A stretch of 64,000 bases of DNA from DASUNQ01 sp044866775 (GCA_044866775.1 JBIOUG010000174.1:1-64000), one strand, 5' to 3'; positions 47,612 to 58,171 are shown, numbered from the stretch's first letter. Notes: generated from the letters alone by a model not told the origin. Numbers and translations are program-made.

Positions 47612-50584
47612 ATGCGCTCGGCCCTTCGCAGCATCTTCCTGATCGCCATGGCCTTGTGTGCAGCCGCGCTTGTCGCACAGTCAACGACGGGCACCCTCGT
47701 CGGCACCGTCACGTCCGACGCCAAACCGCTGCCGGGAGTCACGGTCACCGTCACGTCCCCCGCCCTGCAGGGGAGCCGAACGACCGTGACCGGCGACGCT
47801 GGCGGCTACCACTTTCCTGCCCTTCCTCCAGGAGACTACACGGTTACTTTCGATCTCGAGGGCATGCAGAGAGTCGACAAGCGCGCCGTCGTCAACCTCA
47901 GTCAGACGGCCCGTGCCGACGTCGAGATGACGCTCACCAGAGTGGCCGAAGCGATCACGGTCACGGCATCGGCGCCGCCGGCGGTCGAAACGACCGAGAT
48001 CGCGGCGAGCTTCAATGCCGAGACCGTCAACCAGCTCCCCACCGGCCGGACGATCGACGACATCGTGGCTCTCGCGCCGGGTGTGACGGAAGCGGGGCCG
48101 AACGACCAGATCACGATCTCGGGATCGATGTCCTTCGAGAGCCTCTTCCTGGTGAACGGCGTGGTGGTGAACGAGAACGTCCGCGGACAGCCGAACCCGC
48201 TCTACATCGAGGACGCGGTCCAGGAGACGGCGGTCCTCACCGGCGGGGTCTCGGCGGAGTTTGGCCGGTTCACCGGGGGCGTGGTCAGCACCGTGACCAA
48301 ATCGGGAGGCAACGAGTTCTCCGGGTCGCTTCGCGATTCGTTCACCAACGACGACTGGACGGAAAAGTCTGACTTCGTCGACCAGCTCGACCCCATCGAC
48401 GATACCAACAGCGTCTATGAAGGAACCCTGGGCGGGCGTATCATCCGCGACCGCCTCTGGTTTTTCGCGGCGGGGCGGTTGGAAGACCGCGAGACCGGCG
48501 CCCAGACTTTCGACACCAACATCCCCTACGACACCACGCGGGATGACCGCCGGATCGAGGGCAAGCTCACCGGGCAGATCACGCGCCAGCACACGCTCGT
48601 CGGGTCCTACATCGACAGCGACCTGGAGCGGCAAAACTTCGTCACCTCCGGCCGCGTCGTCGACCTGCGCAGCCTCTCTTTCCGCGACGACCTCCGGGAG
48701 CTCCGTTCCCTCCATTACAACGGCATCTTCACGGATCGCTTCCTCGTGGAGGGTCAATACAGTGAGATGGACCACGCGTTCGCCCTCGGGGCCAACACCC
48801 GCGACTTGATCGAGGGCACTTTGCTGCTCGACGCCAACACCGGCCGGCGGATGTGGTCACCGACCTTCTGCGGCAGACCGTGTGGGTTCAAAGAGCGGAA
48901 CAACGAGAGCTGGCTGGGAAAGGCCTCTTATTTCCTCAGCACTCGGGCGACCGGCAACCACAGCCTCGTCGGGGGCTTCGAGGAGTTCCATCAGAAGCGC
49001 AACGAGAACAATTTTCAATCCGGCAGCGATCTTCGCATCCACGGCAACTTCATCTATTTCGGAGAGGACGTCTTCTTCGGCGTGGATCCAGACTCCAGCG
49101 AGATCGAGTGGGATCCGGTTCCCGCGTTGTCGAGGACTTCCGACTTCGCCACGCGCTCGTGGTTTCTCAACGACAAATGGGATCTGAACGACCACTGGGG
49201 CTTCAACGTGGGAGTTCGCTACGACGAGTCGTTCGGCACCGATCAGGCCGGAAACAAGACTGTCGACGATAGCGCCTTCAGTCCGCGCCTGGCGGCACGC
49301 TACGACCTGCGCGGCGACGGCAAGCACCACTTCAGCGCCACCTATGGCCGCTATGTCTCCAAGGTCGATCAAGGACCTGCCGACAACACTGCCACCGCGG
49401 GCCGCTACGCCTCCTACTACTGGGATTACAAGGGCCCGGTGATCAACCCGAGCGGAACGCCGCGCGACCAGCTCCTCTCGGTCCCCGAGGTCATCCGGCA
49501 AGTCTTCGCCTGGTTCAATTCCACCGGCGGCACTTCGAATCGGGACCCGAACCTTCTCAACAGCGCCCACATACCTGGAGTCACCCTGCGTTTCGACGGG
49601 CCGCTCGCGGCGCCGTTCATGGATGAATACACTCTGGGCTACGCCGTGGCCCTCGCGGATGGCGGCTATGTGCGCGCCGATTACATCGACCGGACCTGGG
49701 GAGATTTCTACGTCGTACGGCGGAACCTACAAACCGGAAGGGCGACGGATCCGAACGGCGATCAGTTCGACCAAGGAGTGATCGAGAACAGCGACGCGAA
49801 CCTGAGCCGCGACTACCGCGCGGTTCAGCTCCAGGGTCGCTACCGGCCCCTGAAACGGCTCTCGATCGGTGGCAATTACACCTGGTCAAGGTTGCGCGGC
49901 AACGTCGAGGGAGAGACCCCGAGCTTCGCCACGAGCCTGGACAACGACCCCTTCATCAATCGGCCCGAGTACCAAGATTTCGAACAGAACAACCCGGCCG
50001 GCGACCTCGGCCCGGACATGCGCCACCGCGCCAACGTCTGGGTGCAATACGATCTGCCGACATGGGCGGGGCACTTCAATTTAACGCTGTTGGAGCGGTA
50101 TCACTCGGCGCTGCCCTATTCAGCCATCGGCTCGATCGACGTGCGGCGAGGAACGTCGACGGGGCCTGCCAACGGCGTGGTGAACCCCGGCTACGTGACC
50201 ACGCCTTCCTCGGTGACCTACTTCTTCAGCGACCGCGGCGCCTTCCGCCTCGACGACATCACCTCGACCGACCTGGGCGTGAACTGGTATTCGCCGCCGC
50301 TGCGCGGCGTGCGCCTCTTCATCGAGGGCGACATTCTGAATCTGTTCAATGCACAGGGAGTGGAAGACCCGGACTTCGTAGACAAGACCGTGCTCACCCG
50401 CCGTCAGGCATCATGTCTCCAGACGGGCACGACCCAACGCTGTCTGCCCTTCAACCCGCTGGCCGGCGAAGTGCCTCAGGAGGGCGTACACTGGCAGAAG
50501 GGGCCCAACTTCGGGCTACCCACGGCGGCGGAGGCCTACCAGCTCCCCCGTACCTATCGCGTCTCCCTCGGTTTGAGGTTCTAA
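47612..50584 (+). CDS. Oar-like TonB-dependent outer-membrane receptor with carboxypeptidase-regulatory domain
   Basis: The 990-aa protein has a signal peptide (MRSALRSIFLIAMALCAAALVAQ) and a CarboxypepD_reg-like Ig domain (about 25-105; GTLVGTVTSDAKPLPGVTV, GGYHFPALPPGDYTVTF). The plug domain includes QLPTGRTIDDIVALAPGV and GGVSAEFGRFTGGVVSTVTKSGGNEF. A long 22-stranded-type barrel ends YQLPRTYRVSLGLRF with the terminal aromatic outer-membrane signal. Such Oar proteins are expanded in Acidobacteriota and import large nutrients or act in export. ATG 47612 is chosen for GGAGGTG. No TonB box is obvious. It ends 4 bp from the convergent sulfatase-like gene, next to a 30-bp palindrome. Confidence 0.93.
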   Translation: MRSALRSIFLIAMALCAAALVAQSTTGTLVGTVTSDAKPLPGVTVTVTSPALQGSRTTVTGDAGGYHFPALPPGDYTVTFDLEGMQRVDKRAVVNLSQTARADVEMTLTRVAEAITVTASAPPAVETTEIAASFNAETVNQLPTGRTIDDIVALAPGVTEAGPNDQITISGSMSFESLFLVNGVVVNENVRGQPNPLYIEDAVQETAVLTGGVSAEFGRFTGGVVSTVTKSGGNEFSGSLRDSFTNDDWTEKSDFVDQLDPIDDTNSVYEGTLGGRIIRDRLWFFAAGRLEDRETGAQTFDTNIPYDTTRDDRRIEGKLTGQITRQHTLVGSYIDSDLERQNFVTSGRVVDLRSLSFRDDLRELRSLHYNGIFTDRFLVEGQYSEMDHAFALGANTRDLIEGTLLLDANTGRRMWSPTFCGRPCGFKERNNESWLGKASYFLSTRATGNHSLVGGFEEFHQKRNENNFQSGSDLRIHGNFIYFGEDVFFGVDPDSSEIEWDPVPALSRTSDFATRSWFLNDKWDLNDHWGFNVGVRYDESFGTDQAGNKTVDDSAFSPRLAARYDLRGDGKHHFSATYGRYVSKVDQGPADNTATAGRYASYYWDYKGPVINPSGTPRDQLLSVPEVIRQVFAWFNSTGGTSNRDPNLLNSAHIPGVTLRFDGPLAAPFMDEYTLGYAVALADGGYVRADYIDRTWGDFYVVRRNLQTGRATDPNGDQFDQGVIENSDANLSRDYRAVQLQGRYRPLKRLSIGGNYTWSRLRGNVEGETPSFATSLDNDPFINRPEYQDFEQNNPAGDLGPDMRHRANVWVQYDLPTWAGHFNLTLLERYHSALPYSAIGSIDVRRGTSTGPANGVVNPGYVTTPSSVTYFFSDRGAFRLDDITSTDLGVNWYSPPLRGVRLFIEGDILNLFNAQGVEDPDFVDKTVLTRRQASCLQTGTTQRCLPFNPLAGEVPQEGVHWQKGPNFGLPTAAEAYQLPRTYRVSLGLRF

Positions 50585-50587
50585 GCC

Positions 50588-52687
50588 TTACCGCGCCGCG
50601 CGCTGGCGCCAGCGCGCGGCGCCTTGGTGGTCCGCGAACGCCTCGAGGGTTTTCGCCGCCAGGAGAAACGCCCCGCGGTGCGGGTTGTTCCGCGCCATCT
50701 GCTCGATCAGCTCGTGCGCCTCCGCGCTCTTGCCCTGAATCATGAGGATCACCGCCAGATTGGCATAGGCCTGCAGGTGCTGCGGGAAGCTCGCGATCTC
50801 ACGCCGGAAGGCGGCGGCCGCCTCCTCCGGCCGATCGAGGCGCGCCAGCAGGTCGCCGCGTAGATAGTCCGCTCCCTGCAATCGCCGGACACCGAGCTCC
50901 CCCGCGCGTCGCTCCGCCTCTTGGACCCTCCGCAGCGCCGCATCGAGCTTCCCGGCGGTCCGCTCGACGTCGGCGAGTAACAACAACGTTGCCGGCTGCC
51001 TGTCGCCGCGCTGAAGGGCGGATTTCACGTGCTCCTCTGCGGCCTCGAAGCGCCGTTCTGCGAGCGCGATCCGGGCGAGGAGCTCGTTCGCTTCGCGGGG
51101 ATTGGTGGTGAGAGCGAGGCGGGCATGGGCCGCGGCCGCAGCGGTCTCGCCGCGCTTGAGATGGGCGAAGCCCAGGGCGAGCGCGAGATCCGGCGAGAAG
51201 CGCTCGGCGTGAGCGATCGCTGACCGATAGGCCTCGATCGCTTCGTCGTAGCGGCCGGCTTCCACCAGGATCTCTCCTAGCTTCGACCACACATCCAGGA
51301 GCTTCGGATTCTCTTGCAGTAGGCTCCGCAACGCCGCGATCGCCTCATCCAACCGGCGCTCGTCCGCAAAGCGGAATGCCGCCTTGATGCGACCGAGGCT
51401 CTCGACCTCGTCGCGCGGGTTCGGCAGCGGCCCCGCCCCCCGCTCCCGCGGCGTTCCCACGTATCCCAGAGCGGCCAGCTTCTTGGCGTCCTCTGGGTCG
51501 ATCTCGCCGATCGTCGCGGCCCTTGCGGGATAGGCCTGCATTTCCCGTCGCAGCCGTGACGCCGCTCGACGCTCGATCGTGATCAGATTCCTGGCTTCGC
51601 CGGGATCACGCTCCAGGTCGTAGAGCTCGGGACTGGGCGCTTCGATGTATTGATAGCGGCCATCGATCAGCGACCGCAGCTCGCTCCAGCCGAGGTGAAT
51701 GCGCGGATAGAGCGTCTCGGAGTAGATGGGACGAGCTTCGCCTCCGTCGTCGAACCACGAAGCCGGGTGCGAAGGCACGGCGATTCCGACCAGACTCAGC
51801 ACTGTGCCGAAGAGATGCGCCAGAGGCGTGGGCCGGCTGATCGAATCGGCCCGGTGCGAGCCCGGCAGCTTGATCAGAAGCGGAACCCACAGCGCCTCGC
51901 GATACAGCAGAATCCCGTGCTGGTCTTCGCCGTGGTCCCACAAGCCCTCGCCGTGATCCGACGTGAAGATGATGATCGCGGGATCGTAGAGCTCAGAAGC
52001 CTTGAGCGACTGGACCAGCTCGCCGACGATGGCATCCGCAGCGGCGATTTCGCCATCGTAGGCAGCCGGGTAGCGGCTCTTGAACGGCTCGGGCGGCTCG
52101 TACGGGGCGTGCGGCTCGTAGAGATGGAAGAAGAAAAAGAAAGGCTGCTCGCGGTGCTGCAGAATCCATCCCAGCGCGTGCTTCAGCGTCTCGCCGCCCG
52201 AGCGCTGGTGCTCGCTCGTCGCGCCCGCCGTCGCGACCGCGATGGAGTCTTCGTAAAAATCGAAGCCGTCATCGACCCCGGTGTCGGAGCGCAGAACGTA
52301 GGACGACACCGCGGCGCCCGCGGCATAGCCCCGATCCCGCAGCTCCTCGGCGAGGGTTCTGAACCTTGCTCCTTCGAATCGATAGCCGATGTTGTTCCGC
52401 ACCCCGTGTTCGGTGGGCAGCAGCCCGGTGAACATCGAGACGTGCGAAGGAAGCGTCATCGGGCAATGGCTGTAGACGCGCTCGAAAAGGACCGAGTCGC
52501 GCCGCAGCCCGTCGATGTTGGGTGTTTCGACTTGGCGGTAACCGTAGGCCGGAAGGTGGTCCGCGCGCAGGGTATCGACCGAGATGAGGATCACCGGCGC
52601 GCCCGGGAAGCGTTCCGGTGAGGCGTCGCGCCCGCAGGCAGTCGCCAAGAGCGCGGCCGCGATCACCGTGCCACGGAGGCTAATCAC
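50588..52687 (-). CDS. sulfatase-superfamily lipoprotein with TPR C-terminus
   Basis: The 699-aa protein starts at GTG. It has a lipoprotein signal (IAAALLATACG, Cys near 18) and an alkaline-phosphatase-superfamily domain (about 30-380): VILISVDTLRADHLPAYGY (metal Asp), HCPMTLPSHVSMFTGLLP, IIIFTSDHGEGLWDHGE and HGILLYREALWVPLLIKLPG. The C/S-x-P-x-R site of true sulfatases is replaced by T-L-P-S-H, so formylglycine chemistry is unlikely and a Thr nucleophile is possible. The C-terminal half (about 420-695) is TPR (VWSKLGEILVEAGRYDEAIEAYRSAIA and others). This architecture is frequent in Acidobacteriota and delta-type bacteria; the substrate is unknown. No clear ribosome binding site precedes the GTG. 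Confidence 0.88.
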   Translation of the reverse strand: MISLRGTVIAAALLATACGRDASPERFPGAPVILISVDTLRADHLPAYGYRQVETPNIDGLRRDSVLFERVYSHCPMTLPSHVSMFTGLLPTEHGVRNNIGYRFEGARFRTLAEELRDRGYAAGAAVSSYVLRSDTGVDDGFDFYEDSIAVATAGATSEHQRSGGETLKHALGWILQHREQPFFFFFHLYEPHAPYEPPEPFKSRYPAAYDGEIAAADAIVGELVQSLKASELYDPAIIIFTSDHGEGLWDHGEDQHGILLYREALWVPLLIKLPGSHRADSISRPTPLAHLFGTVLSLVGIAVPSHPASWFDDGGEARPIYSETLYPRIHLGWSELRSLIDGRYQYIEAPSPELYDLERDPGEARNLITIERRAASRLRREMQAYPARAATIGEIDPEDAKKLAALGYVGTPRERGAGPLPNPRDEVESLGRIKAAFRFADERRLDEAIAALRSLLQENPKLLDVWSKLGEILVEAGRYDEAIEAYRSAIAHAERFSPDLALALGFAHLKRGETAAAAAHARLALTTNPREANELLARIALAERRFEAAEEHVKSALQRGDRQPATLLLLADVERTAGKLDAALRRVQEAERRAGELGVRRLQGADYLRGDLLARLDRPEEAAAAFRREIASFPQHLQAYANLAVILMIQGKSAEAHELIEQMARNNPHRGAFLLAAKTLEAFADHQGAARWRQRAAR
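50593..50622. repeat. perfect 30-bp palindrome at convergent gene ends
   Basis: GCGCCGCGCGCTGGC followed directly by its reverse complement GCCAGCGCGCGGCGC, with no loop. It overlaps the last codons of the sulfatase-like gene (encoding RWRQRAAR) and lies 9 bp from the TonB receptor stop. A role as a bidirectional transcription stop is inferred. Confidence 0.75.
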
Positions 52688-52714
52688 TGGAGCGCCGCCG
52701 GCCTGGCCGCCGGC

Positions 52715-53791
52715 TCACGGCGTGGCGAGGATCACATCGGCGATGCGGTCCACCGTCGGTCCGAGGAAGTTGTCGTTCCGGTTGGTGAGCATGATGATCG
52801 TGAGCCGCTCGTCCGGGTATCGGGCCAGGTAGGTGCTGAACCCGATGGTCTCGCCGTAGTGCCAGATCTTGCGCGCCCCCCTGTGCGAAGCCACGTACCA
52901 GCCGTAGCCGTAGCCGTAGCCGCTGCCGGGCTGGTCCGATGTGGGCATGCCCGCCTGGAAGGCCATCGCCAGGGTCTTGGCCGGCAGGAGGCGCGCGCCG
53001 TGCAGAGCCTGGTCCCAGCGCCACAGGTCCTCGACCGACGAGTAGATGCCGCCGTCCCCCAGGACCGAGCTGGTGAGGCTCTGGTCGGTGCGCTCGAAAC
53101 GGCCGTCCTTCTCGCTGTACCCGTAGGCCCGGCGCGCCACCTCGGAGATGCCCTTCTCGTAGGCCACGGTGCCGGCCATACCCAGTGGGTCGAAGACATT
53201 CTCCTTCAGGAACCGGGCGAACGACCGGCCGGAGACCTTCTCCACGATCAGGGCCAGCAGGGCGTAGCCCGTGTTGCTGTAGCGGAACTGGCTGCCCGGC
53301 GCAAAGTAGAGCTTGTCCTGCTTGCCAACCAGGTCGAGCACGTCCTTGTCCTTGACCGGCACGGTGGTGCTGGGCGGGATGAGGTCCTCGTAGTCGAGGA
53401 GCCCCGACGTGTGCCCGAGCAGGTGGCGCACCTTGACCCCGTATGCGGCCTTGGCGAAGCCGGAGAAGAAGCGGGTCAGTGGATCGTCGAGCGACAGCTC
53501 TCCTCGCTCGGCCAGGAGGAGCACGGCCATGGAGGTGAACTGCTTGGTGACCGAGGCCAGCCGGAAGTTGGTGGCCGTGGTGATGGGCGTCTTTTCCTCG
53601 AGGTTGGCCAGGCCGAACGCCTTGCGGTAGAGGACCTTCCCGCTCTGCGCCACGAGCACGCTGGCGCCCGGCGCGCCGGCGCGGCCGTAGTCCTTCAGGA
53701 TCGCGTCGAGCTGGGCAGGAACCGTGGAAGCAGCGGCGCCCGTCGCGAAGAGGAGGATTATGAAAACACCGGCAGCGCTGGAGTGATTTAG
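52715..53791 (-). CDS. serine hydrolase (beta-lactamase/DD-peptidase class C type) lacking a visible start
   Basis: The open frame encodes an exported-type class C beta-lactamase-like hydrolase: SxxK in LASVTKQFTS, YSN in FRYSNTGYALLAL, and HYGETIGFSTY as the third motif (H-x-G). It ends NDNFLGPTVDRIADVIL. It is complete except at the N-terminus. The hydrophobic signal core VFIILLFATGAAAS is there, but between it and the tRNA-Cys CCA end no ATG, GTG or TTG is in frame, and the frame stays open through both tRNAs. The first 53791-53760 codons are therefore leader with unknown initiation. It may be 5'-truncated at the tRNA or use an unusual start. The family acts on peptidoglycan peptides, esters or beta-lactams. 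Confidence 0.8.
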   Translation of the reverse strand, partial: LNHSSAAGVFIILLFATGAAASTVPAQLDAILKDYGRAGAPGASVLVAQSGKVLYRKAFGLANLEEKTPITTATNFRLASVTKQFTSMAVLLLAERGELSLDDPLTRFFSGFAKAAYGVKVRHLLGHTSGLLDYEDLIPPSTTVPVKDKDVLDLVGKQDKLYFAPGSQFRYSNTGYALLALIVEKVSGRSFARFLKENVFDPLGMAGTVAYEKGISEVARRAYGYSEKDGRFERTDQSLTSSVLGDGGIYSSVEDLWRWDQALHGARLLPAKTLAMAFQAGMPTSDQPGSGYGYGYGWYVASHRGARKIWHYGETIGFSTYLARYPDERLTIIMLTNRNDNFLGPTVDRIADVILATP

Positions 53792-53793
53792 GC

Positions 53794-53868
53794 TGGAGGC
53801 GACGGGCGGATTCGAACCGCCGTATAAGGGTTTTGCAGACCCTCGCCTTACCACTTGGCTACGTCGCC
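53794..53868 (-). tRNA. tRNA-Cys (GCA)
   Basis: The minus strand folds as a cloverleaf: acceptor GGCGACG / CGTCGCC, D-arm AGCCAAGTGGTAAGGC, anticodon loop CTGCAAA with anticodon GCA, T-arm GGCGGTTCGAATCCGCC, discriminator U73 and an encoded CCA. The 74-75 nt length is normal. It sits 16 nt downstream of tRNA-Gly, so both come from one transcript, and about 640 bp downstream of cysS on the same strand. Confidence 0.97.
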
Positions 53869-53884
53869 TGAAGGGAGTGAGATC

Positions 53885-53959
53885 TGGAGCGGGAAACGGG
53901 ACTTGAACCCGCGACCCCAACCTTGGCAAGGTTGTGCTCTACCACTGAGCTATTCCCGC
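53885..53959 (-). tRNA. tRNA-Gly (GCC)
   Basis: Acceptor GCGGGAA / TTCCCGC, D-arm GCTCAGTGGTAGAGC, anticodon stem-loop CCTTGCCAAGG with anticodon GCC, T-arm GCGGGTTCAAGTCCCGT, U73 and an encoded CCA. First of the two-tRNA unit on the minus strand. Confidence 0.97.
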
Positions 53960-54067
53960 TCACTCGGGAGCGGGAAGGATACCGGCGCCCCCGGGGGCTG
54001 TCAAGGAAGCGGCGGAGGGCCGAGACAAGCTCCGCCCGTACAAGGGGTTGGAGAATCCCGACGATTC

Positions 54068-54460
54068 CTAGCCCTCGACGGAGAACGCGTCGCGGACCAG
54101 TGTGTATTCCCAGCCGGCGGCGGTCCACTCGAGCCCCAGGACGTCGAAGCGGCAGGCACCCGAGAGTCCCGAAAGCGCCAGGTGGAGGGAGGCCGCCCGC
54201 GCGAGCCGGCGGCGCTTTGCCGGGGTGACCGCCGCCAGCGCCGGGCCGAAGTCCTGGCGGCCGCGCGCCTTGATCTCGACGAAGCAGAGGATCGCGCCCT
54301 CGCGCGCCACGACGTCGATCTCGCCGCCCCGGTTCACCACGTTGCGTTCGAGGACGCGGTAGCCCTGGCGCTCCAGCCACTTCACGGCCGCCTCCTCGCC
54401 GGCCCTCCCCTTCCCCCGCGTGTGGGGCTGCCCGTGGAAGTCGCGAGACCCGATCGCCAT
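54068..54460 (-). CDS. YraN/UPF0102-family nuclease-like protein
   Basis: The 130-aa protein has the family pattern: GRAGEEAAVKWLERQGYRVLERNVVNRGGEIDVVAREGAILCFVEIKAR, i.e. a restriction-endonuclease-like (Holliday-resolvase-like) core with E, D and E-x-K residues (GEIDVV...FVEIKAR), then TPAKRRRLARAA. The metal-dependent nuclease active site is complete. Function is unproven; members are conserved near rnhB, rplS or ribosome genes. ATG 54460 starts at MAIGSRDF; longer open frames upstream are antisense noise over cysS. GGAG lies 4-5 nt before it. It follows cysS by 50 bp. Confidence 0.9.
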   Translation of the reverse strand: MAIGSRDFHGQPHTRGKGRAGEEAAVKWLERQGYRVLERNVVNRGGEIDVVAREGAILCFVEIKARGRQDFGPALAAVTPAKRRRLARAASLHLALSGLSGACRFDVLGLEWTAAGWEYTLVRDAFSVEG

Positions 54461-54510
54461 GCCGCTCCAGCCCCTCTCTCCACCCAGATCCTTTTCTTCT
54501 GTTGGCCTTC

Positions 54511-55946
<1,436 letters not shown>

Positions 55947-55950
<4 letters not shown>

Positions 55951-56516
55951 TGGCGGACCTGCGCCGTGCCGGCGACCCAGGTGACGCCGGCGAGCGGCGT
56001 GCCGTCGGGCGCCACGGCGCTCGGCGCGACGAAGGTGAAGCTGCCGCTGCCGGCGGCGCGGGCGGTGAACTGGAGCGTCAGCAGCGTCCCCGAGCCGCTC
56101 ATGCCGGCGACGGCGCCGAGGCGCGTTAAACCGACGACCAGGTTCCCCGCCGGGTTCTCGACCGCCTGCAGCGAGGTGGTGAAGGCGCCGCCGGCCGAGA
56201 GCGCCGATCCCTGCGTGACGCCGTCGTAGCGCAGGACGGTCTCGGGATAGCGGAGGTCGAAGGACATGCCGTAGAGGTTCTGCACTGCGCTCGCGCGCAG
56301 CTCGAGGACGAGCACCGTCGTGCTGCCGCCGGCGCCGGTCGCGAGAGCGACGCTGTTCTGCCCCGCGGTGCCGGACTGCGTGAAGGTGATGCCCGGCTGC
56401 GGCGGCGGTGGCGGCGGCTGAGTCGGCCCGCCGCCGCCCCCCCCGCCACCGCAGCCGGAGCCGGAGCCGAGGGCGATGCCGGCGACGGCGAGCAGCGACG
56501 CGAGGTGCCGTCTCAC
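55947..56516 (-). CDS. cohesin-like domain lipoprotein
   Basis: The 189-aa protein starts with GTG overlapping the def stop (GTGA). It has a lipoprotein signal VRRHLASLLAVAGIALGSGSGC, then poly-Gly (8), a poly-Pro linker, and one cohesin-type beta-sandwich domain (about residues 55-185): TVLVLELRASAVQNLYGMSFDLRYPETVLRYDG, GNLVVGLTRLG, TLLTLQFTARAAGSGSFTF. In this phylum such domains occur in lipoproteins and secretin-associated proteins; cellulosome function is not implied. It is coupled to def and cysS. Confidence 0.85.
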
Positions 56517-57031
56517 GCCACCACCTCGTGCGTCTCGGCGAGCTTGCGGAGCTGCCGCTTCACCCGCTCTTTGCGTAGGCCGCGCAGGCGGTCGACGAAG
56601 AGGATGCCGTCGAGGTGATCGACCTCGTGGCAGACGGCGCGCGCCAGCCACTCCTCGGCCGCGAACTCGAGCGGCTGCCCCCGGAGGTCGAGCGCCCGCA
56701 CCCGGATGCGCCGTGGCCGCTCCACCTTCTCGGTCAGTCCCGGCAGCGAGAGACACCCCTCGACCTCGACCTCGCTCCCCTCGGGCGCCAGCACCTCGGG
56801 GTTGACCAGGACCTTGAGCTCCTCGGGCTCCTTCCCCACCGACAGGTCGACGACCGCGAGCCGCAGCGTCACGCCGACCTGCGGCGCCGCCAGCCCCACC
56901 CCCGGCGCGGCGTGCATAGTCTCCACCATGTCGCCGGCCAGACGCTGCAGCGCCGGGCCGAAGTCGGTCACCGGAGGGCAGAGCTGGCGCAAGACCGGGT
57001 CGGGATAGATGCGGATCGGCAGGATGGCCAT
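56513..57031 (-). CDS. def: peptide deformylase
   Basis: The 172-aa enzyme removes formyl groups from new proteins. It has all three motifs: GVGLAAPQVG, EGCLSLPG (metal Cys) and HEVDHLDG (metal His pair and catalytic Glu). It ends with a Lys/Arg-rich tail (RKERVKRQLRKLAE). It starts 10 bp after the cNMP/TPR gene and overlaps the cohesin-like lipoprotein. Usual partners fmt and pri are not in the window. Confidence 0.97.
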   Translation of the reverse strand: MAILPIRIYPDPVLRQLCPPVTDFGPALQRLAGDMVETMHAAPGVGLAAPQVGVTLRLAVVDLSVGKEPEELKVLVNPEVLAPEGSEVEVEGCLSLPGLTEKVERPRRIRVRALDLRGQPLEFAAEEWLARAVCHEVDHLDGILFVDRLRGLRKERVKRQLRKLAETHEVVA

Positions 57032-57041
57032 GAATCGAGCG

Positions 57042-57920
57042 CTACCCGCCGCTCCTCAGCCGGCGCACCGCCACCCCCACGTCACGGTCGAGGTGCTGCT
57101 CGCGCAGCGCCTCGAGGAAGGCGCGCGGATCGGGGTTGCCGACCAGGTTCTGCTCCAGCCCCTCGCGGGTCAGCTTGAGGACGGTGGCCCCTTCGGCGAC
57201 GCGGTAGGTCGCCGGCCAGGCGCCGTGCTCGAGCAGCGCGCCCTCGCCGACGATGTCGCCGGAGGTGAAGCTGCGCACGTTGAGCGGCTTGTCTCCCTGG
57301 CCGTCGACCACGGCCTCGAGGACGCCGCGCACGATGAGCAGGAGCTGCGCCTCGCGGCTCCCCTCCTGCGCCACCGTCTCGCCCTCCTTGAGGCGCACCA
57401 GCTCCATCGTCGAGAGTAGGCGCTTGAGCTGCTCGGCCGAGAGGCGCTGCACGAGGCGGCTGCCCGCGAGGTTGTGCCAGAGCCGCTGCAGCTCGACCGC
57501 CGAGGTCCCGGCCTGCTGGCCGCCGGCCTGGCGCAGCCCTTCGATCGCCAGCGCCCGCACCTGCTCCATGCTCTTCTCGCGCTGGTAGCGCTCGATCTTG
57601 AAACGGATCGAGGCGTCGAGCGGCGCCAGCTTCTGCGCCTTCGACAGCAGCGCGACACCCTTCTCGTAGAAGCCGTCCTGAGCGTACTCCTCGGCCACGA
57701 ACGAGTACTCGTCGACCGCCTTGTCGTACTGCCTGAGCTGGGTGTAGACCTCGGCCAGCTTCAGGTGCGAGTGGAGGTCCTGCGGGTTGGTCTTGAGCTT
57801 CGCCCGCAGGCGCAGCTCCGCCTCCTCGTAACGCTCGAGGACGATCAGGTCGTCGATCGTGTACTCCTGCTGCGGCTGCTGCCCAGCCCCGCCGCCGCGG
57901 AACCAGCTCTTGAACGCCAC
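57042..57920 (-). CDS. TPR plus cyclic-nucleotide-binding-domain protein
   Basis: The 292-aa protein begins VAFKSWFRGGG at GTG 57920, with GGAGG 9 nt upstream. TPR-like helices span about 25-135 (YEEAELRLRAKLKTNPQDLHSHLKLAEVY, YDKAVDEYSFVAEEY), then a Cap-ED (cNMP-binding) domain at about 165-285 (FTSGDIVGEGALLEHGAWPATYRV with the PBC-like loop, and LLLIVRGVLEAVVDGQG). No DNA-binding or kinase domain is present, so it may be a signal-responsive scaffold. It is first in the operon with def, the cohesin-like gene, cysS and yraN; its promoter would lie in the 251-bp gap to the divergent FecR-like gene. Confidence 0.88.
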   Translation of the reverse strand: MAFKSWFRGGGAGQQPQQEYTIDDLIVLERYEEAELRLRAKLKTNPQDLHSHLKLAEVYTQLRQYDKAVDEYSFVAEEYAQDGFYEKGVALLSKAQKLAPLDASIRFKIERYQREKSMEQVRALAIEGLRQAGGQQAGTSAVELQRLWHNLAGSRLVQRLSAEQLKRLLSTMELVRLKEGETVAQEGSREAQLLLIVRGVLEAVVDGQGDKPLNVRSFTSGDIVGEGALLEHGAWPATYRVAEGATVLKLTREGLEQNLVGNPDPRAFLEALREQHLDRDVGVAVRRLRSGG

Positions 57921-58171
57921 GCTCAACGCCTCCCTCGGGAAGGGCCGCCCGGTGCGGCGCATACCCCGGCCCCCTGCGGCGCCGAGTGGACGCCGCCGAC
58001 GTCTCTGGTGGACGCCGGGGCCGCCGCGGGGAGCGGCCATTATAGAGCCAAGTCGCCGCTAAAACTTGACGCGCCAAGCGTCTGGCGGCGCCGGCCGCCG
58101 CGCCGTCCCAGATGGCTCGGAAGTTGCTCTCCCGGGCCGGCGAGGTGTACCGTCACCGACGGAGGTTCCCG

